Positions 36,705 to 46,726 of a stretch of 64,000 bases of DNA are shown here, piece by piece. Source of the DNA: Salinigranum rubrum. Lineage in GTDB: Archaea > Halobacteriota > Halobacteria > Halobacteriales > Haloferacaceae. Positions within the stretch are counted from its first letter, which is position 1. Every line of letters begins with the position of its first letter. The notes under the pieces are model-generated. The model saw only the letters and a program-made list of their open reading frames with translations. It was not told the DNA's origin and searched no databases. The DNA lies in NCBI RefSeq assembly GCF_002906575.1, contig NZ_CP026309.1, forward strand, positions 1,364,001 to 1,428,000, written 5' to 3'. The translations under genes were made by a program, and so were the position numbers.

Positions 36705-37777
36705 CAGTCGTCACCCTCCGTCCCCGTCTCGGTCCCCGCTTCGCCCGCACCCGACGGCTCGTTCCCCTGTTCGCCGAGGACGACGTCCGGGTCGCCGCCG
36801 GGCCCGAAGTGGACGCAGGAGACCGTGTGTGCGACGTCGCTCTCGTTCACGGCGTACCCCGGCGGTTGCTCGCCCTCGGTGCAGGCGTCGACCGCGTGGG
36901 GGCAGCGCGCGGCGAACCGACAGCCCGGCGGCGGGTCCGTCGGGTCGGGGAGCGTCCCGCCGATAGAGCGCATCCGCCCGCCGCGACCGGGCAGACAGCC
37001 GAGCAGCGCGCGGGTGTACGGGTGGGACGGCCGGTCGAAGAGGTCGTACACGCCCGCCGTCTCCATCACCTTCCCCGCGTAGAGGACGACCACCCGGTCG
37101 GCGACTTCGGCGACGACCCCCAAATCGTGGGTGATGAGGAGGATGCTCATCTCGAACTCCTCCTGTAGCTCGACGAGGAGCCTGAGTATCTGCGCCTGGA
37201 TGGTCACGTCAAGCGCCGTCGTCGGCTCGTCGGCGATGAGCAGCTTGGGGTTGGACGCGAGCGCCATCGCGATGACGACCCGCTGTTTCATCCCGCCGGA
37301 GAACTCGTGTGGGTAGTCGTCGAACCGCGAGGTGGCGTCGGGGATGCCCACCCGGTCGAGAAGTTCGAGCGCCCGTTCTCTCGCCGCCTGCTTCGAGACG
37401 TCGTCGTGGAGCCGGACCGCCTCGATGAGCTGCCAACCGACCGTATACACCGGATTGAGCGCCCCCTGCGGGTTCTGGAAGACGTGGGCGATGTCGCGTC
37501 CCCGGACTTCGGTGAGTTCGTCTTTCGACAGCGTCGCGAGGTCCCGCCCCTCGAACCGGATGGTCCCCTCGATTTCGCCGGGTGGCGTTCGAATGAGTCG
37601 CGTGATGGACTCGGAGGCGACGGTCTTGCCCGACCCCGACTCGCCGACGAGACAGACCGTCTCTCCCCGCTCGACCGAAAAGGAGACGCCGTCGACGGCG
37701 CGGACGACGCCCTCGTCGGTGGTAAAGCGGGTCCGGAGGTCGTCGACCTCCAGCAGCGGTTCTCGCTCCCGGCTCAT
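36704..37777 (-). CDS. dppD: Oligo/dipeptide ABC transporter ATP-binding protein (DppD/OppD-like)
   Basis: A 357-residue ATPase with Walker A GESGSGKT, signature EFSGGMKQR and Walker [13 protein letters not shown]. The C-terminal oligo_HPY-type segment has the cysteines [15 protein letters not shown]. It pairs with DppF as the heterodimeric motor. Overlaps of 4 bp with dppC and 1 bp with dppF show translational coupling. A Glu/Gly/Thr-rich tail closes the protein. Confidence 0.93.
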   Translation of the reverse strand: MSREREPLLEVDDLRTRFTTDEGVVRAVDGVSFSVERGETVCLVGESGSGKTVASESITRLIRTPPGEIEGTIRFEGRDLATLSKDELTEVRGRDIAHVFQNPQGALNPVYTVGWQLIEAVRLHDDVSKQAARERALELLDRVGIPDATSRFDDYPHEFSGGMKQRVVIAMALASNPKLLIADEPTTALDVTIQAQILRLLVELQEEFEMSILLITHDLGVVAEVADRVVVLYAGKVMETAGVYDLFDRPSHPYTRALLGCLPGRGGRMRSIGGTLPDPTDPPPGCRFAARCPHAVDACTEGEQPPGYAVNESDVAHTVSCVHFGPGGDPDVVLGEQGNEPSGAGEAGTETGTEGDD

Positions 37778-39009
37778 TTGTCAGCCCTCGGGTCGAGCGC
37801 GTCTCTGAGCGCGTCACCCATGAAGTTGAACGCGAGGATGGTGAAGAAGAGGAAGAAGCCGGGGAACGTCGATATCCACCACGCGGAGTCGAGGTCCGAG
37901 CGCCCGGCGGCGATGACCTGCCCCCACGAGGGAATGGTCGGGTCGCCCAGTTGGAGGAACGACAGCGCCGCCTCCGCGAGGATGTACCCCGGAATGGCGA
38001 GCGTCGCGGCGGTGATCACGGTCGACGAGACGTTCGGGACGAGGTGGCGGCGGATGACGTAGGCGGCGTTCGCCCCGGCGCTCTTGGCCGCGAGGACGTA
38101 CTCCTCCTCTCTGAGTTGGAGCGCCTCCGAGCGGACGAGCCGGGAGATGCCGCCCCAGGAGGTGAGCCCGAAGAGGACGATGAACATGAACAGCGAGCCG
38201 CCGAAGAGGAACACCAAGAGGAGGTAGAGCAGAAAGGTCGGGAAGGTGAGTTGGATGTCGACGTAGCGCATCAGCACCTCGTCGACCGTCCCGCCCGAGT
38301 ACGCCGCGACGGTCCCGACGGCGGTCCCGATGGAGATGACGAGCAGGGTGGTGATGAGGCCGAGTTTCATGCTCACCTGCATCCCGTAGATGACGAGCAC
38401 GAGGATGTCCTTTCCATCAGAGGTGGTCCCGAGCGGATGCGCGAGCGAGCCGTGACAGACGTCGCCGGTCACCTCGCCGACGCACTGGAGGGGAACCGAG
38501 GAGTCCACGGTCGTGAACATCGGGGGCTGGTACTGCTGGGTCAGGGCGATTTCGGGGGTGGGGATGAAAATCGGACCGACCGTGCCGACGAAGAAGACGA
38601 CGATCAGGTAGCCGAGGCTGACGACGGCGAGGCGGTTCTTTCGGAACTGTCGCCAGTAATACGCGGTGAGCCGACGGTTGTCGTACAGCGGGACCACGAC
38701 GTAAAAGACCATCACGACGAGCGTCAGGATGAAGAGCCAGTCGAGTTGGGTGACGTCCCAGACGAACTCCTCGCCGAACAGCGGCACCGACGGGGGGAGG
38801 TCGAACTCGAACGTGGCCGTGTCCGTCGGGACGACGACGTAGTCGTAGACGAACGCGGCCGCGAGGACGGCGAGGACCCCGAGCACGCCGAGGTCACGCC
38901 GGGAGAGGACCGTCCGCCCGCCCTCGTCGCTCCAGTCGATGTCCTCGAACGTCTCGTGCTGTGCGCCGTCGCCGCCGTACCCCGTTCTGGAGTCGGTCTC
39001 GGTCGCCAT
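37774..39009 (-). CDS. dppC: Peptide ABC transporter permease (DppC/OppC-like)
   Basis: A 411-residue permease with a long N-terminal extension (two extra hydrophobic segments before residue 115) and the BPD transport core. EAA-like loops are VRSEALQLREEEYVLAAKSAGAN and the following HLVPNVSSTVI. An extracytoplasmic region with paired Cys (CVGEVTGDVC) lies between helices. It forms the membrane channel with DppB. The 1-bp overlap with dppB and 4-bp overlap with dppD fix its place in the operon. Confidence 0.92.
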   Translation of the reverse strand: MATETDSRTGYGGDGAQHETFEDIDWSDEGGRTVLSRRDLGVLGVLAVLAAAFVYDYVVVPTDTATFEFDLPPSVPLFGEEFVWDVTQLDWLFILTLVVMVFYVVVPLYDNRRLTAYYWRQFRKNRLAVVSLGYLIVVFFVGTVGPIFIPTPEIALTQQYQPPMFTTVDSSVPLQCVGEVTGDVCHGSLAHPLGTTSDGKDILVLVIYGMQVSMKLGLITTLLVISIGTAVGTVAAYSGGTVDEVLMRYVDIQLTFPTFLLYLLLVFLFGGSLFMFIVLFGLTSWGGISRLVRSEALQLREEEYVLAAKSAGANAAYVIRRHLVPNVSSTVITAATLAIPGYILAEAALSFLQLGDPTIPSWGQVIAAGRSDLDSAWWISTFPGFFLFFTILAFNFMGDALRDALDPRADK

Positions 39010-39982
39010 CAGCGGTCACCGTAGTCGATGCGCGGGTCGAGAACCGTGTACGCGAGGTCCTGGAACAGGTTGCCGACGATGGCGATGAAGACGCCGATGA
39101 GTACGGTTCCAAGCACTAAGGCGGTGTCCTGTGCGATGATGGCGCGGAACGACAACTGGCCGAGTCCGGGAATCCCGAAGACCACCTCGACGAGATAGGA
39201 GGCCGCGATGAATATCCCCAGAAGGTCGGAGATGAGGATGGTTACGAGGGGGGCGAGGCAGGCCTGAGGATGTGGCGGGTGAGGACGCGCCACTCGCTCG
39301 CGCCCTTCGCCCGCGCCGTCTTGACGAAGTCGGCCTGGACGAATTCGAGGGTGCGCGCCCGCGAGTAGCGCATCAGACCGGCGATGGTCCCCGTCGTGAG
39401 AACCACGACCGGCAGGACGAGTTGGCGGGCCATCTGCAACGAGAGGAAGGGCGCGTCGGGGTCGAAGACGACGGGGAACCAGCCCAGTTGGACGCCGAAC
39501 ACCAGCAGGAGAATGATGCCGAACCAGAAGTTCGGGATAGCGAACCCGAAGAAGGCGAAGAACGTCGCCGCGTAGTCGGCTTTGGTGTACTGGTGGGTCG
39601 CGGAGTACAGCCCGATAGAGAGCCCGAGGAGGATGGAGAGGATGGTCGTCGGCACGGAGTAGATTGCCGTGTACGGCAGGGCGGCCCAGATGGCCTCGAT
39701 GACTGGCTGGGAGCGGCTGTCGGACCACCCCCAGTTGAGCGTCACCATGTTCGTCATGTACGTGGCGTAGCGCTCCCACAGGGGACGGTCGAGCCCGCGT
39801 GACCGTCTGAAGGCCTCCTCGGCGGCCTCGGCGCTCCCCCCCGCCTGTGCGGCCTGGAACCCCAACTCGGCGGCCTGCTGGTTCGGCGTGACGGCGAGAA
39901 GTCCCCACGTCACCGAGAGGATGATGAACGTCGCGACGACGGTCCACAGCAGTCTGCGGACGACGTACCAGCGCAGGCTCAT
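39009..39982 (-). pseudogene. dppB: Peptide ABC transporter permease (DppB/OppB-like; frame broken at 39248-39253)
   Basis: About 324 residues after repair. The N-terminus LRWYVVRRLLWTVVATFIILSVTW and the loop FVQADFVKTARAKGASEWRVL (EAA motif) are those of DppB. The frame stops early at RPASPPS because GGGGGG at 39248-39253 lacks one base; adding it gives RPASPPLVTILISDLLG and carries on to the conserved end VVFGIPGLGQLSF. The gene is likely functional in the organism. It lies 25 bp after dppA. Confidence 0.92.
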
Positions 39983-40007
39983 CGACGGGGCGCTCCTCCG
40001 GAGGGAG

Positions 40008-41930
40008 TCACTCGAAGTACCACCGCTGGGAGTCCCACCCGCTCGCGAAGTCCTCGATTGGACCCTGGACCCGCGACTGGTATCCCGAGATGGACGACGT
40101 CATCGTCACGAAGCCGAACGGCTGTTCGTCGTTGATGAGGCCGAACGCCCGACCGAACAGCTCTCTCCGTTCCGCCTCGTCGTCGGTCTGGGAGGCCTGT
40201 TCGTAGAGGCTCGCGATGTCCGCCTCGGGGACGTACCCGTAGTAGTTGATGCCGCCACGCTCCTCGAAGAACCCCTTCGACGACGCCGGGGTGTACGGGT
40301 AAGTGTTGAAGCCGAGGTTGACGGACATGTCCCACGGCTCCTGCCCCACCGAGACGTCGCGCGGCCCGCCGTTGAACCGTCCGGCGCTCCACGGCACCTC
40401 CTCGCCCTCCGGCGGCGCGTTCGAGGCGTAGTTCTCGATGAACGACGACGTGGCCTTGAGTTGGACGTCGATGCCGGCGTTGTTTCCGAACTCCTGTGCG
40501 ATGAACTCGGCGGTGGTCTGTTCGGTGTTCTGACCCTGGTCGAAGAACAGCGTCAGCGTGACCTGCTCGCCGTTCCCGTTTTCGAGGGTGTCGCCGTCGT
40601 AGCTGTACTCCGTGTCCGAAAGCGCCTCCGCGAGCGCCTCCCTCGTGACCTCGGGGCCGTAGTTCTCGCCGACCCCGTAGTTCGTGATGCGGTCGTCGAC
40701 GTACCACCGGGTCCACCTCGGCTGCATCGTCTGGGCGACCTGCGCGTAGCCGCGGTAGATGCTCTCGGCGATGGCCTGTTTGTCGACGGCGTGCGCCAGC
40801 GCCTGTCGGACGGCTTTACGGCGGAACGGCTCCCAGCCGTTGGCCCGCATGTTGTACGTGAGCACGGAGACGAACGGCTGTGGGGTGACGTTGAGGTAGA
40901 CGCTCTCGACGTCCTGGAACTGGTTCGCCTTGTTCGGCGGGACGCCCGCGCTGGTGACCTCGCCGCCGCGGAGCGCGCCGAGTCGCGCGCTCTCCTCTTT
41001 GATGACCCGGACGACGTACCGGTCGAAGTACGGGGCTTGCTCGAACTCCGCCGCGAACGCGTCGTCGTACCCCTCGAACCCCTCGTTCGCCGCGACGTCG
41101 CGGAGGTAGTAGTCCTCGTTGCGGGTGACGACGAACTGCGACTCCCGCTCCCACTCTTCGTACGTGTACGGGCCGAGGTTGCCGGTGTACGCCAGCGTGT
41201 TCACCTCCTCGTCCTGCTGGAGCCCCTCGGTGTCCTGGTCGGGGACGTACTTCTCCAGGATGCCCTTCGGCATACAGTTCTGCCCCCAGAGGACGGGTTT
41301 GAACGGGAACGAGGGGTCGATCTCGGGTAACCGAAGCTCGAAGGAGAGGTCACCGGTCTGCTCCACCGGGATGGGTTCGCCGCCGCGGAACCACTCGTCC
41401 GCGTTGGGGAAGCCGGACCAGTTCCCCTCCGCCTGGAAGACGTTCGTGATCATGTACACCCAGTCTTCGGCGGTCATCTGTCCGTAGCCGGCACCCCACT
41501 GGAGGTTGTCTCTCAGTTGAACCTCGTAGACGCGGCCGTCGTCGGAACTGATGTCCGCCCAGAGGGGGAATATCTCCTGGTCGGGGGTGATGACCCACGT
41601 CGCGTCCATCGTGAGGCCGATGTACCCTCCCGAGGTGGTGTCGGCGATAGAGATCCAGTTGAGCGAGGAGGCGTCGACCGACGAGGCGCTGATGTAGTCG
41701 CCCCCGACGCTCCGGGTGCCGTCGCCCGACGACCCGGTGCCGCCGGTCCCCTCCGTGCTCTCCGTCCCCGTGGTCGCTCCGCCGCTCTGGCCGCCCGATC
41801 CGCCGTCCCGACCGCTCGAACATCCCGCGAGAGCCGCCGCGCCCCCAACGCCCAACAACTTCAGAAGGTCTCTACGACCCGGACGATAGAGCGCGTCCGG
41901 GTCGCCGTCGCCTCCGTAACCGGATGGCAT
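40008..41930 (-). CDS. dppA: Peptide ABC transporter substrate-binding lipoprotein (DppA/OppA-like)
   Basis: A 640-residue SBP family 5 protein. The N-terminus GRRDLLKLLGVGGAAALAGC is a Tat signal ending in a lipobox with Cys at about 36. A Ser/Gly/Thr linker of about 45 residues follows, then the periplasmic-binding fold (LRDNLQWGAGYGQMTAEDWVY, VRQALAHAVDKQAI). It should be anchored outside the membrane and deliver peptides (or other bulky solutes) to DppBC. First gene of the operon; the ATG at 41930 is followed by an acidic pre-signal segment. Confidence 0.92.
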   Translation of the reverse strand: MPSGYGGDGDPDALYRPGRRDLLKLLGVGGAAALAGCSSGRDGGSGGQSGGATTGTESTEGTGGTGSSGDGTRSVGGDYISASSVDASSLNWISIADTTSGGYIGLTMDATWVITPDQEIFPLWADISSDDGRVYEVQLRDNLQWGAGYGQMTAEDWVYMITNVFQAEGNWSGFPNADEWFRGGEPIPVEQTGDLSFELRLPEIDPSFPFKPVLWGQNCMPKGILEKYVPDQDTEGLQQDEEVNTLAYTGNLGPYTYEEWERESQFVVTRNEDYYLRDVAANEGFEGYDDAFAAEFEQAPYFDRYVVRVIKEESARLGALRGGEVTSAGVPPNKANQFQDVESVYLNVTPQPFVSVLTYNMRANGWEPFRRKAVRQALAHAVDKQAIAESIYRGYAQVAQTMQPRWTRWYVDDRITNYGVGENYGPEVTREALAEALSDTEYSYDGDTLENGNGEQVTLTLFFDQGQNTEQTTAEFIAQEFGNNAGIDVQLKATSSFIENYASNAPPEGEEVPWSAGRFNGGPRDVSVGQEPWDMSVNLGFNTYPYTPASSKGFFEERGGINYYGYVPEADIASLYEQASQTDDEAERRELFGRAFGLINDEQPFGFVTMTSSISGYQSRVQGPIEDFASGWDSQRWYFE

Positions 41931-42079
41931 GGTGTGTGAAAACAGCCACCAAAGTAAATATCCATCGATGGGGGGTGGTATTCGTGCGCTATCGTCCGAT
42001 TTCCGTCCGTTTCGCGTGCGAACGGCGACGGGATGTGGGGGGTCGAGAAGCGGCCGGGTCCGACCCGTGACGGGCCGTC

Positions 42080-42646
42080 TCAGTCGTCGCCGTGTTCGTC
42101 GACGATGACGACTTCACCGTCCTCGACGGTGACGTTGATGAGGGTCTTGACCGAGTAGTCGGTGTCGTCGAGCTGGTTCGGCCCCGCCTTCTTGATGACG
42201 GCGACCACGTCGACGACGTCGGCACCGATGTGGCTCAGCGCGTCGAGGATGGACTTCATCGTTCCCCCCGTGGAGAGCACGTCGTCGAGGACGAGCACCG
42301 TGTCGCCCTCGTACACGTCGTTGATGTACATCTCCGAGTCGGAGTAGCCCGTGGTCTGGTGGAGCGACACCTCGCCGTCGAGGCCGTACTGGCGCTTCCG
42401 GATGACGACGAGCGGGATGTCGGTCATGAGCGAGACCGCCGTCGAGATGTGGATGCCCATGGCCGCCGGCGTGACGATCTTGTCGACGTCCTCGATCTCG
42501 GCCTTCCGGATGATGCGGATGACGATCTCGCGGAGCAGCGCCGGCTTCAGCATCGGGACGCCGTCGCTGATGGGGTGGACGAAGTACTCGTAATCACCCT
42601 TCTCGATGATCGGTGCGTCGAGGAGCGACCGCCGCAGCAGGTCCAT
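42080..42646 (-). CDS. hpt: Hypoxanthine/guanine phosphoribosyltransferase, archaeal type
   Basis: A 188-residue type I PRTase with the PRPP loop [18 protein letters not shown] and the N-terminal pattern [21 protein letters not shown] of the archaeal HPRT family. It salvages purine bases with PRPP; exact base preference cannot be read, and some haloarchaeal members have been suggested to use adenine. The Met at 42646 ([12 protein letters not shown]) begins homology, while the upstream 110 residues of the open frame look non-coding. Confidence 0.88.
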   Translation of the reverse strand: MDLLRRSLLDAPIIEKGDYEYFVHPISDGVPMLKPALLREIVIRIIRKAEIEDVDKIVTPAAMGIHISTAVSLMTDIPLVVIRKRQYGLDGEVSLHQTTGYSDSEMYINDVYEGDTVLVLDDVLSTGGTMKSILDALSHIGADVVDVVAVIKKAGPNQLDDTDYSVKTLINVTVEDGEVVIVDEHGDD

Positions 42647-43090
42647 GGCGTCGGTTCCGGGGGTAAGGAATAAAACGTGGCGGTTCACCCGCTCGTGTGT
42701 GAGGGTGTGTCTGTGCTGACGAGATTCGATTCGAGGGGGTGTCCCTCCGTTCGTGTTCGAATCGAATTCCGGTGCACCGGCACGTGATCCGTCGATGCCG
42801 GTATCGGGTTCGGCGAACGGGAGCGGTTCGAGAGAGTGACCACCACGGAGTCGCCAGGGCGGTGTTGCCTCCTCCTCCCCAACCGGCTCGCTCACTCCGT
42901 TCGCTCGCCCCTCGCGCGACTCCGGCGCGACCGACGTCGCGCCGGCACGCGCCACCGCCCGGTTCATCCGGCGCACGCTGTCGCGGCCTCCGTGGCCGTC
43001 CCCGTGAGTGAACCGAACGGGAGTCAGCGAGGCCAGGCGACGCGCCGCGTGCGAGGTCTTCGTGAGCAGCGCGGGACGCAGCGCGTCCCA
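42647..43090. other. Non-coding interval with dispersed repeat copy 3
   Basis: Apart from the hpt promoter region no gene can be supported. From about 42830 to 43080 the DNA shares blocks with the other repeat copies: CGCCAGGGCG, CCTCCCCAACCG, TTCGCTCGCCCC, and GCGAGGTCTTCGTGAG, also at 50274-50286 in slightly different form. Confidence 0.5.
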
Positions 43091-43378
43091 CTACACCTCC
43101 TCGATCTTGAACACCGCCTCCTCGATCCCCTCGCTCCGACACTGCGGGCATCTGGATGGATAGTTGACGGGGTCGTCGAAGGCGCTGAACCCGCAGTTGC
43201 GACACTCGGGCGGGGCGACGAGGAACTGCTCGTCCTCGCCGTCGAGCGAGCGGGCGACGTGCTGGAGGTGGTCGTACACCGTCGACGCGGGGACGCCGAC
43301 GCGGGTCGACAGTTCGCTCGCCGTCGCCGGCTCCGACCGGAGTTCCTCGGCGATGCGCTGTCGCGTCGTCTCGGTCAT
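43091..43378 (-). CDS. HTH plus zinc-ribbon transcriptional regulator-like protein
   Basis: A 95-residue protein. Residues 1-50 are a winged-helix motif (RIAEELRSEPATASELSTRV, then VPASTVYDHLQHVARSL). Residues 58-85 are a zinc ribbon (CRNCGFSAFDD and CPQCRSEGIEEAVF). The arrangement matches the archaeal predicted regulator family COG3357. The target is unknown. It stands alone between the repeat region and the nucleotidyltransferase. Confidence 0.83.
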   Translation of the reverse strand: MTETTRQRIAEELRSEPATASELSTRVGVPASTVYDHLQHVARSLDGEDEQFLVAPPECRNCGFSAFDDPVNYPSRCPQCRSEGIEEAVFKIEEV

Positions 43379-43579
43379 ACTCCCGATACCGACCCGGAGG
43401 GTAATGCGTCTTGTTCTCGGGACGGCACGCCGACCGGTGGCTCCGAACTGTCCCCTCCCTGCATCCGAACTGCCGTTCTTCGGTTCCGGCTCGCCGGTCC
43501 GCTGTCGCTTCGTTCGGGAGAGCTACCGACCCGACATAGCAAAGACGAAATGACCCTGTGTTGAAATAGGGGGTGTACT

Positions 43580-44545
43580 ATGAAGGCAGTTGTCCTGGCA
43601 GGCGGGTACGCGACACGACTCTGGCCGATCACGCGGCATCGACCGAAGATGTTCCTCCCCATCGGTGACGGGACGGTCATCGACACCATCTTCGAGGAGT
43701 TAGAAGCGGACGACCGCGTCGACGAGGTGTTCGTCAGCACGAACGAGTACTTCGCCGACGAGTTCGAGGCTTTCTTAGAAGAGAGCGACTACGAGAAACC
43801 CACCCTCTCGGTCGAGGAGACGGTGGAAGAAGACGAGAAGTTCGGCGTCGTCGGCGCGATGGCCCAACTCATCGACCGCGAGGAGGTCGACGACGACCTG
43901 CTCATCGTCGCCGGCGACAACCTCATCAGCTTCGGGCTGTCGAACTTCATCGACTACTTCGAGGAGAAGCAGTCGCCCGCGCTCGTGGCGTACGACGTCG
44001 GGTCGCGCGAGAAGGCCAAGTCCTACGGACTGGTCGAACTCGACGGTGACCGCGTCGTCAATTTCCAGGAGAAGCCCGAGGACCCCGCGAGTACGCTCGT
44101 CTCCATCGCGTGTTACGTCTACCCCCAGGAGACGCTCCCGCTGTTCGACGAGTACCTCTCGAACGACAACAACCCCGACGAGCCCGGCTGGTTCGTCCAG
44201 TGGCTCCAAGCACGCGAGGACGTCTACGCCTTCACGTTCGACACCGCCTGGTACGACATCGGGACGCCCGAGTCGTATCTCGAAGCCGTCGAGGGCTACC
44301 TCGAAGGCGACAACTACATCAACGACGACGCGGTCATCGAGAACTCCGACCTCGGCGAGAACGTCCACGTGATGGCCGGCGCCCACGTCGAGAACGCGAC
44401 CCTCGACCGGTGTGTCGTCTTCCCGAACGCGACCATCCGCAGTTCGGACCTCTCGGACTCCATCGTCGACGAGGAAGCCTCCATCGAACACCTCGACCTG
44501 ACCGAGTCGCTCGTCGGCTCTCACTCGAGACTGAAGCCCGAGTGA
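43580..44545 (+). CDS. Sugar-phosphate nucleotidyltransferase (RmlA/GlmU-like)
   Basis: A 321-residue NTP transferase. The nucleotide-binding motif is AVVLAGGYATRLWPITRHRP followed by KMFLPIGD, with the metal Asp in LLIVAGDN. The C-terminal part after residue 245 shows hexapeptide-type strands (DAVIENSDLGENVHVM, ATIRSSDLSDSIV) of a short left-handed beta helix. It would make an NDP-sugar for surface glycans or lipid-linked sugars. The sugar is not predictable. Pyrophosphorylases of this size act in haloarchaeal N-glycosylation, but no agl gene is nearby. Confidence 0.87.
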   Translation: MKAVVLAGGYATRLWPITRHRPKMFLPIGDGTVIDTIFEELEADDRVDEVFVSTNEYFADEFEAFLEESDYEKPTLSVEETVEEDEKFGVVGAMAQLIDREEVDDDLLIVAGDNLISFGLSNFIDYFEEKQSPALVAYDVGSREKAKSYGLVELDGDRVVNFQEKPEDPASTLVSIACYVYPQETLPLFDEYLSNDNNPDEPGWFVQWLQAREDVYAFTFDTAWYDIGTPESYLEAVEGYLEGDNYINDDAVIENSDLGENVHVMAGAHVENATLDRCVVFPNATIRSSDLSDSIVDEEASIEHLDLTESLVGSHSRLKPE

Positions 44546-44761
44546 CAGCCCAGCCCCGCGTCTTCGTTCACGACTCCGCCTCCCTTTCTCGGTCCTGCCT
44601 CTTCGGTTCGGCGACTCCGCCCCCACGTTCGCGGACCGACCTCCCTGTTCTCGACCCTGCCGGTCCCGTCTCCCTCTCACGTCCGTGTGACCGGTTCACA
44701 CAAAGAGCGTGTTGAGCCTTGAACAGGTTTTGGTGGACGTCCTTCGAAGGGAGCGATACGC

Positions 44762-45028
44762 ATGTACGAACACGACAGTCTCACGTCCCCAGCCGTGGCA
44801 CGCTCGCTGGGTCGGGGTATCGCCCTCCTCCGGTGGGGTGGGTTCTGGAGCGCCATCTGTCTCCCGCTGGTCCACGTTCCGCTCCTGTTGGCTGCGGGCT
44901 TTTCCCCGTCGACGACGCCGGTCCTCCTCGCACTGTGGCTCACGAACCTCGCTGCCTTCGTCCTCGGCCGGCAGCACTCCCCGGAAACGGAGGCCGCCGA
45001 CGCGACCGAGGGAGGCGCCCGCCGATGA
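44762..45028 (+). CDS. Small two-TM hypothetical membrane protein
   Basis: An 88-residue protein with helices at about 23-44 (GFWSAICLPLVHVPLLLAAG) and 50-68 (TTPVLLALWLTNLAAFVLG) and an acidic C-terminus. It overlaps the following small gene by 4 bp (ATGA), which supports both. The function is unknown. It sits just upstream of the cytochrome oxidase subunit III gene and could be a cox-associated accessory protein (inference). Confidence 0.65.
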   Translation: MYEHDSLTSPAVARSLGRGIALLRWGGFWSAICLPLVHVPLLLAAGFSPSTTPVLLALWLTNLAAFVLGRQHSPETEAADATEGGARR

Positions 45029-45264
45029 GCGCGGGGTCGACGACCGCACGGAAGCGTGACCGGCTCGAACGGTACCTCCGCCGCCGGGCCGCCGAGGGCG
45101 AGTTCTACTTCAAGAGCAAGTACATCGCCGACGAGGTCGGCCTCTCGACGAAGGAGATCGGCGCGCTCCTCCCCGACCTCCGGCGGTCGGCGACGGCGTT
45201 CGACCTCGAAGAGTGGGGGTACGCGAACGCAACGACGTGGCGGGTCGTCCCGACGGGCGACTGA
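45025..45264 (+). CDS. DUF7123-like small protein with winged-helix character
   Basis: A 79-residue protein (KRDRLERYLRRRAAEGEFYF, FKSKYIADEVGLSTKEIGALL, then WGYANATTWRVVPTGD). The pattern matches the haloarchaeal DUF7123 family as I remember it, probably a small winged-helix DNA-binding protein. It begins inside the stop of the preceding membrane-protein gene. Role unknown. Confidence 0.75.
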   Translation: MSAGSTTARKRDRLERYLRRRAAEGEFYFKSKYIADEVGLSTKEIGALLPDLRRSATAFDLEEWGYANATTWRVVPTGD

Positions 45265-45322
45265 CGCGCTGTGCTCGTCTGCGGCGCGATGGCTATTTGT
45301 CACGCGCGACGAACGGACGGGT

Positions 45323-46144
45323 ATGGACGGCACCGACGTGGCCACCCAGGCCGACCACGGTTCGAGCGACGGACACCACGAGCATCGGAGTCGCTGGCCC
45401 ATCGTCGCCGCCGTCGGGGCCGCCGCGCTGTACGGCGGGGTCGGCCTGTTGCTCGCCGGCGGGTCGCTCGTCCCTCGACTTCCGTTCGGCGGCCTCGCCG
45501 TCGTCGGCGGGGTGCTCTTGGTCGTCGGCCTCGTCGGCTGGACGTACGAGGCGTTCGTGGCCGACTACTGGACCGAGCGCGTCGACCGCTCACAGCTGTA
45601 CGTCGGCGGAATGATCCTCTTTCTCGTCTCCGACGTGGCGACGTTCGCGGCGGGGTTCGTCTACTACGCCTTCATCCGCGTCGGGCCGTGGCCGCCGAGC
45701 GAACTCCCGCCGCTCCTCGGTTCGCTCGTCCTCGTGAACACGCTCATCCTCGTCGTGAGCAGCGGGACGGTCCATCTCAGCCACGGCGCACTCGAGAAAG
45801 GGAACCGCAAGCGATTCATCCGGTGGCTCGCCGTGACCGTCGCGCTTGGCGTGGTGTTCGTCGGCGGGCAGGTGTACGAGTACTACGAGTTCGTCACGCA
45901 CGAGTCGTTCACGCTCTCGGGCGGCGTCTTCGCGTCCGCGTTCTACGGGCTCACGGGACTACACGGCCTCCACGTCTCGCTCGGCGTCGTCCTGCTCGCG
46001 TCCGTTCTGGTTCGGGCGCTGCGGGGACAGTACACCGAAGGGAGGGACGCGGGGGTTCGAACGGTCGCGCTCTACTGGCACTTCGTCGACGTCGTCTGGC
46101 TCTTCCTCGTCGTCGTGCTCTACGTCGGGGCCGTCGTCGGGTGA
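45323..46144 (+). CDS. coxC: Cytochrome c oxidase subunit III family protein
   Basis: A 273-residue protein with seven helices. Family landmarks are GMILFLVSDVATFAAGFVYYAF, the VSSGTVHLSHGALEKGNRKRF segment, the QVYEYYEF Glu-rich helix, FYGLTGLHGLHVSLGVVLL and the end ALYWHFVDVVWLFLVVVLYV. Subunit III stabilises the haem-copper oxidase core and may funnel O2. It faces the oppositely oriented subunit I gene across one small gene. The first about 25 residues are a His/Asp-rich soluble extension. Confidence 0.93.
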   Translation: MDGTDVATQADHGSSDGHHEHRSRWPIVAAVGAAALYGGVGLLLAGGSLVPRLPFGGLAVVGGVLLVVGLVGWTYEAFVADYWTERVDRSQLYVGGMILFLVSDVATFAAGFVYYAFIRVGPWPPSELPPLLGSLVLVNTLILVVSSGTVHLSHGALEKGNRKRFIRWLAVTVALGVVFVGGQVYEYYEFVTHESFTLSGGVFASAFYGLTGLHGLHVSLGVVLLASVLVRALRGQYTEGRDAGVRTVALYWHFVDVVWLFLVVVLYVGAVVG

Positions 46145-46197
46145 GCTAAACGCCGAACGCGCCCGCCTCCGACTGTCGGGCGTCGCGCGGCGTGACG

Positions 46198-46724
46198 CTA
46201 CTTGCGCCGTTCGTCGGCGCGTTCTTCCAACTCCACCAGTTTCCGGTACGCCGGGGGACGAGGACGGCGACCGTCCCGAGACCGATAGCGAACACCCCGA
46301 GCGGGAACGCGAGCGCCGGAACGCGGTAGCAGGTGTTCTCGGCGACGATGGTCGAGTAGTACCGTTCGCCCTGGTAGGTGACGACGACGCCAGACTCGAA
46401 CGCCTCTCGATTGTCGAACGCCCCGTAGATGTGCGCCTCCCGACGGGGGGCGTCGAGCGCTTCGCGGAACGCCTCCCGTTCGGCGTCGGTAAGCTCCTCG
46501 AAATCGAGTCGTTCTAGCTGGACGCCGTCCTCGCCGACGAGTTCGTCGGCCCGCTCGGACGACTCGACCACGATGGTCGGCGAGTCGCAGTCGCGGAGTT
46601 CGTCCTGGATGAGCGCGTACCCGCCCGGGACCGCCCCACCGATGCCGATGGCGATGAGCAGCACGCCGACGAACGGCGCCACGTACGTGAACAGGAGCGA
46701 GGTCTCTTCGGTGTCGTCGGCCAT
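46198..46724 (-). pseudogene. Cytochrome-oxidase-associated membrane protein (frame broken at 46253-46257)
   Basis: After repair, a 175-residue protein with an N-terminal helix (FTYVAPFVGVLLIAIGIGGAVPGGYALI), a soluble extracellular-type domain with two Cys (LRDC, ENTCYRVP), and a second helix. As written the frame runs to 46146 with a false tail. Adding one base to GGGGG at 46253-46257 gives LVPPAYRKLVELEERADERRK and a stop at 46198. Its start is 3 bp from the coxA stop on the same strand, so it is co-transcribed and may help assembly of the oxidase. Family unknown to me. Confidence 0.7.
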
Positions 46725-46726
46725 CC

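Noticed and set aside
44546-44761. Possible small gene or RNA between the nucleotidyltransferase and the two-TM protein
   Set aside because: Frames are Ser/Pro/Arg-rich and no stable conserved pattern is visible; it is treated as spacer and promoter.
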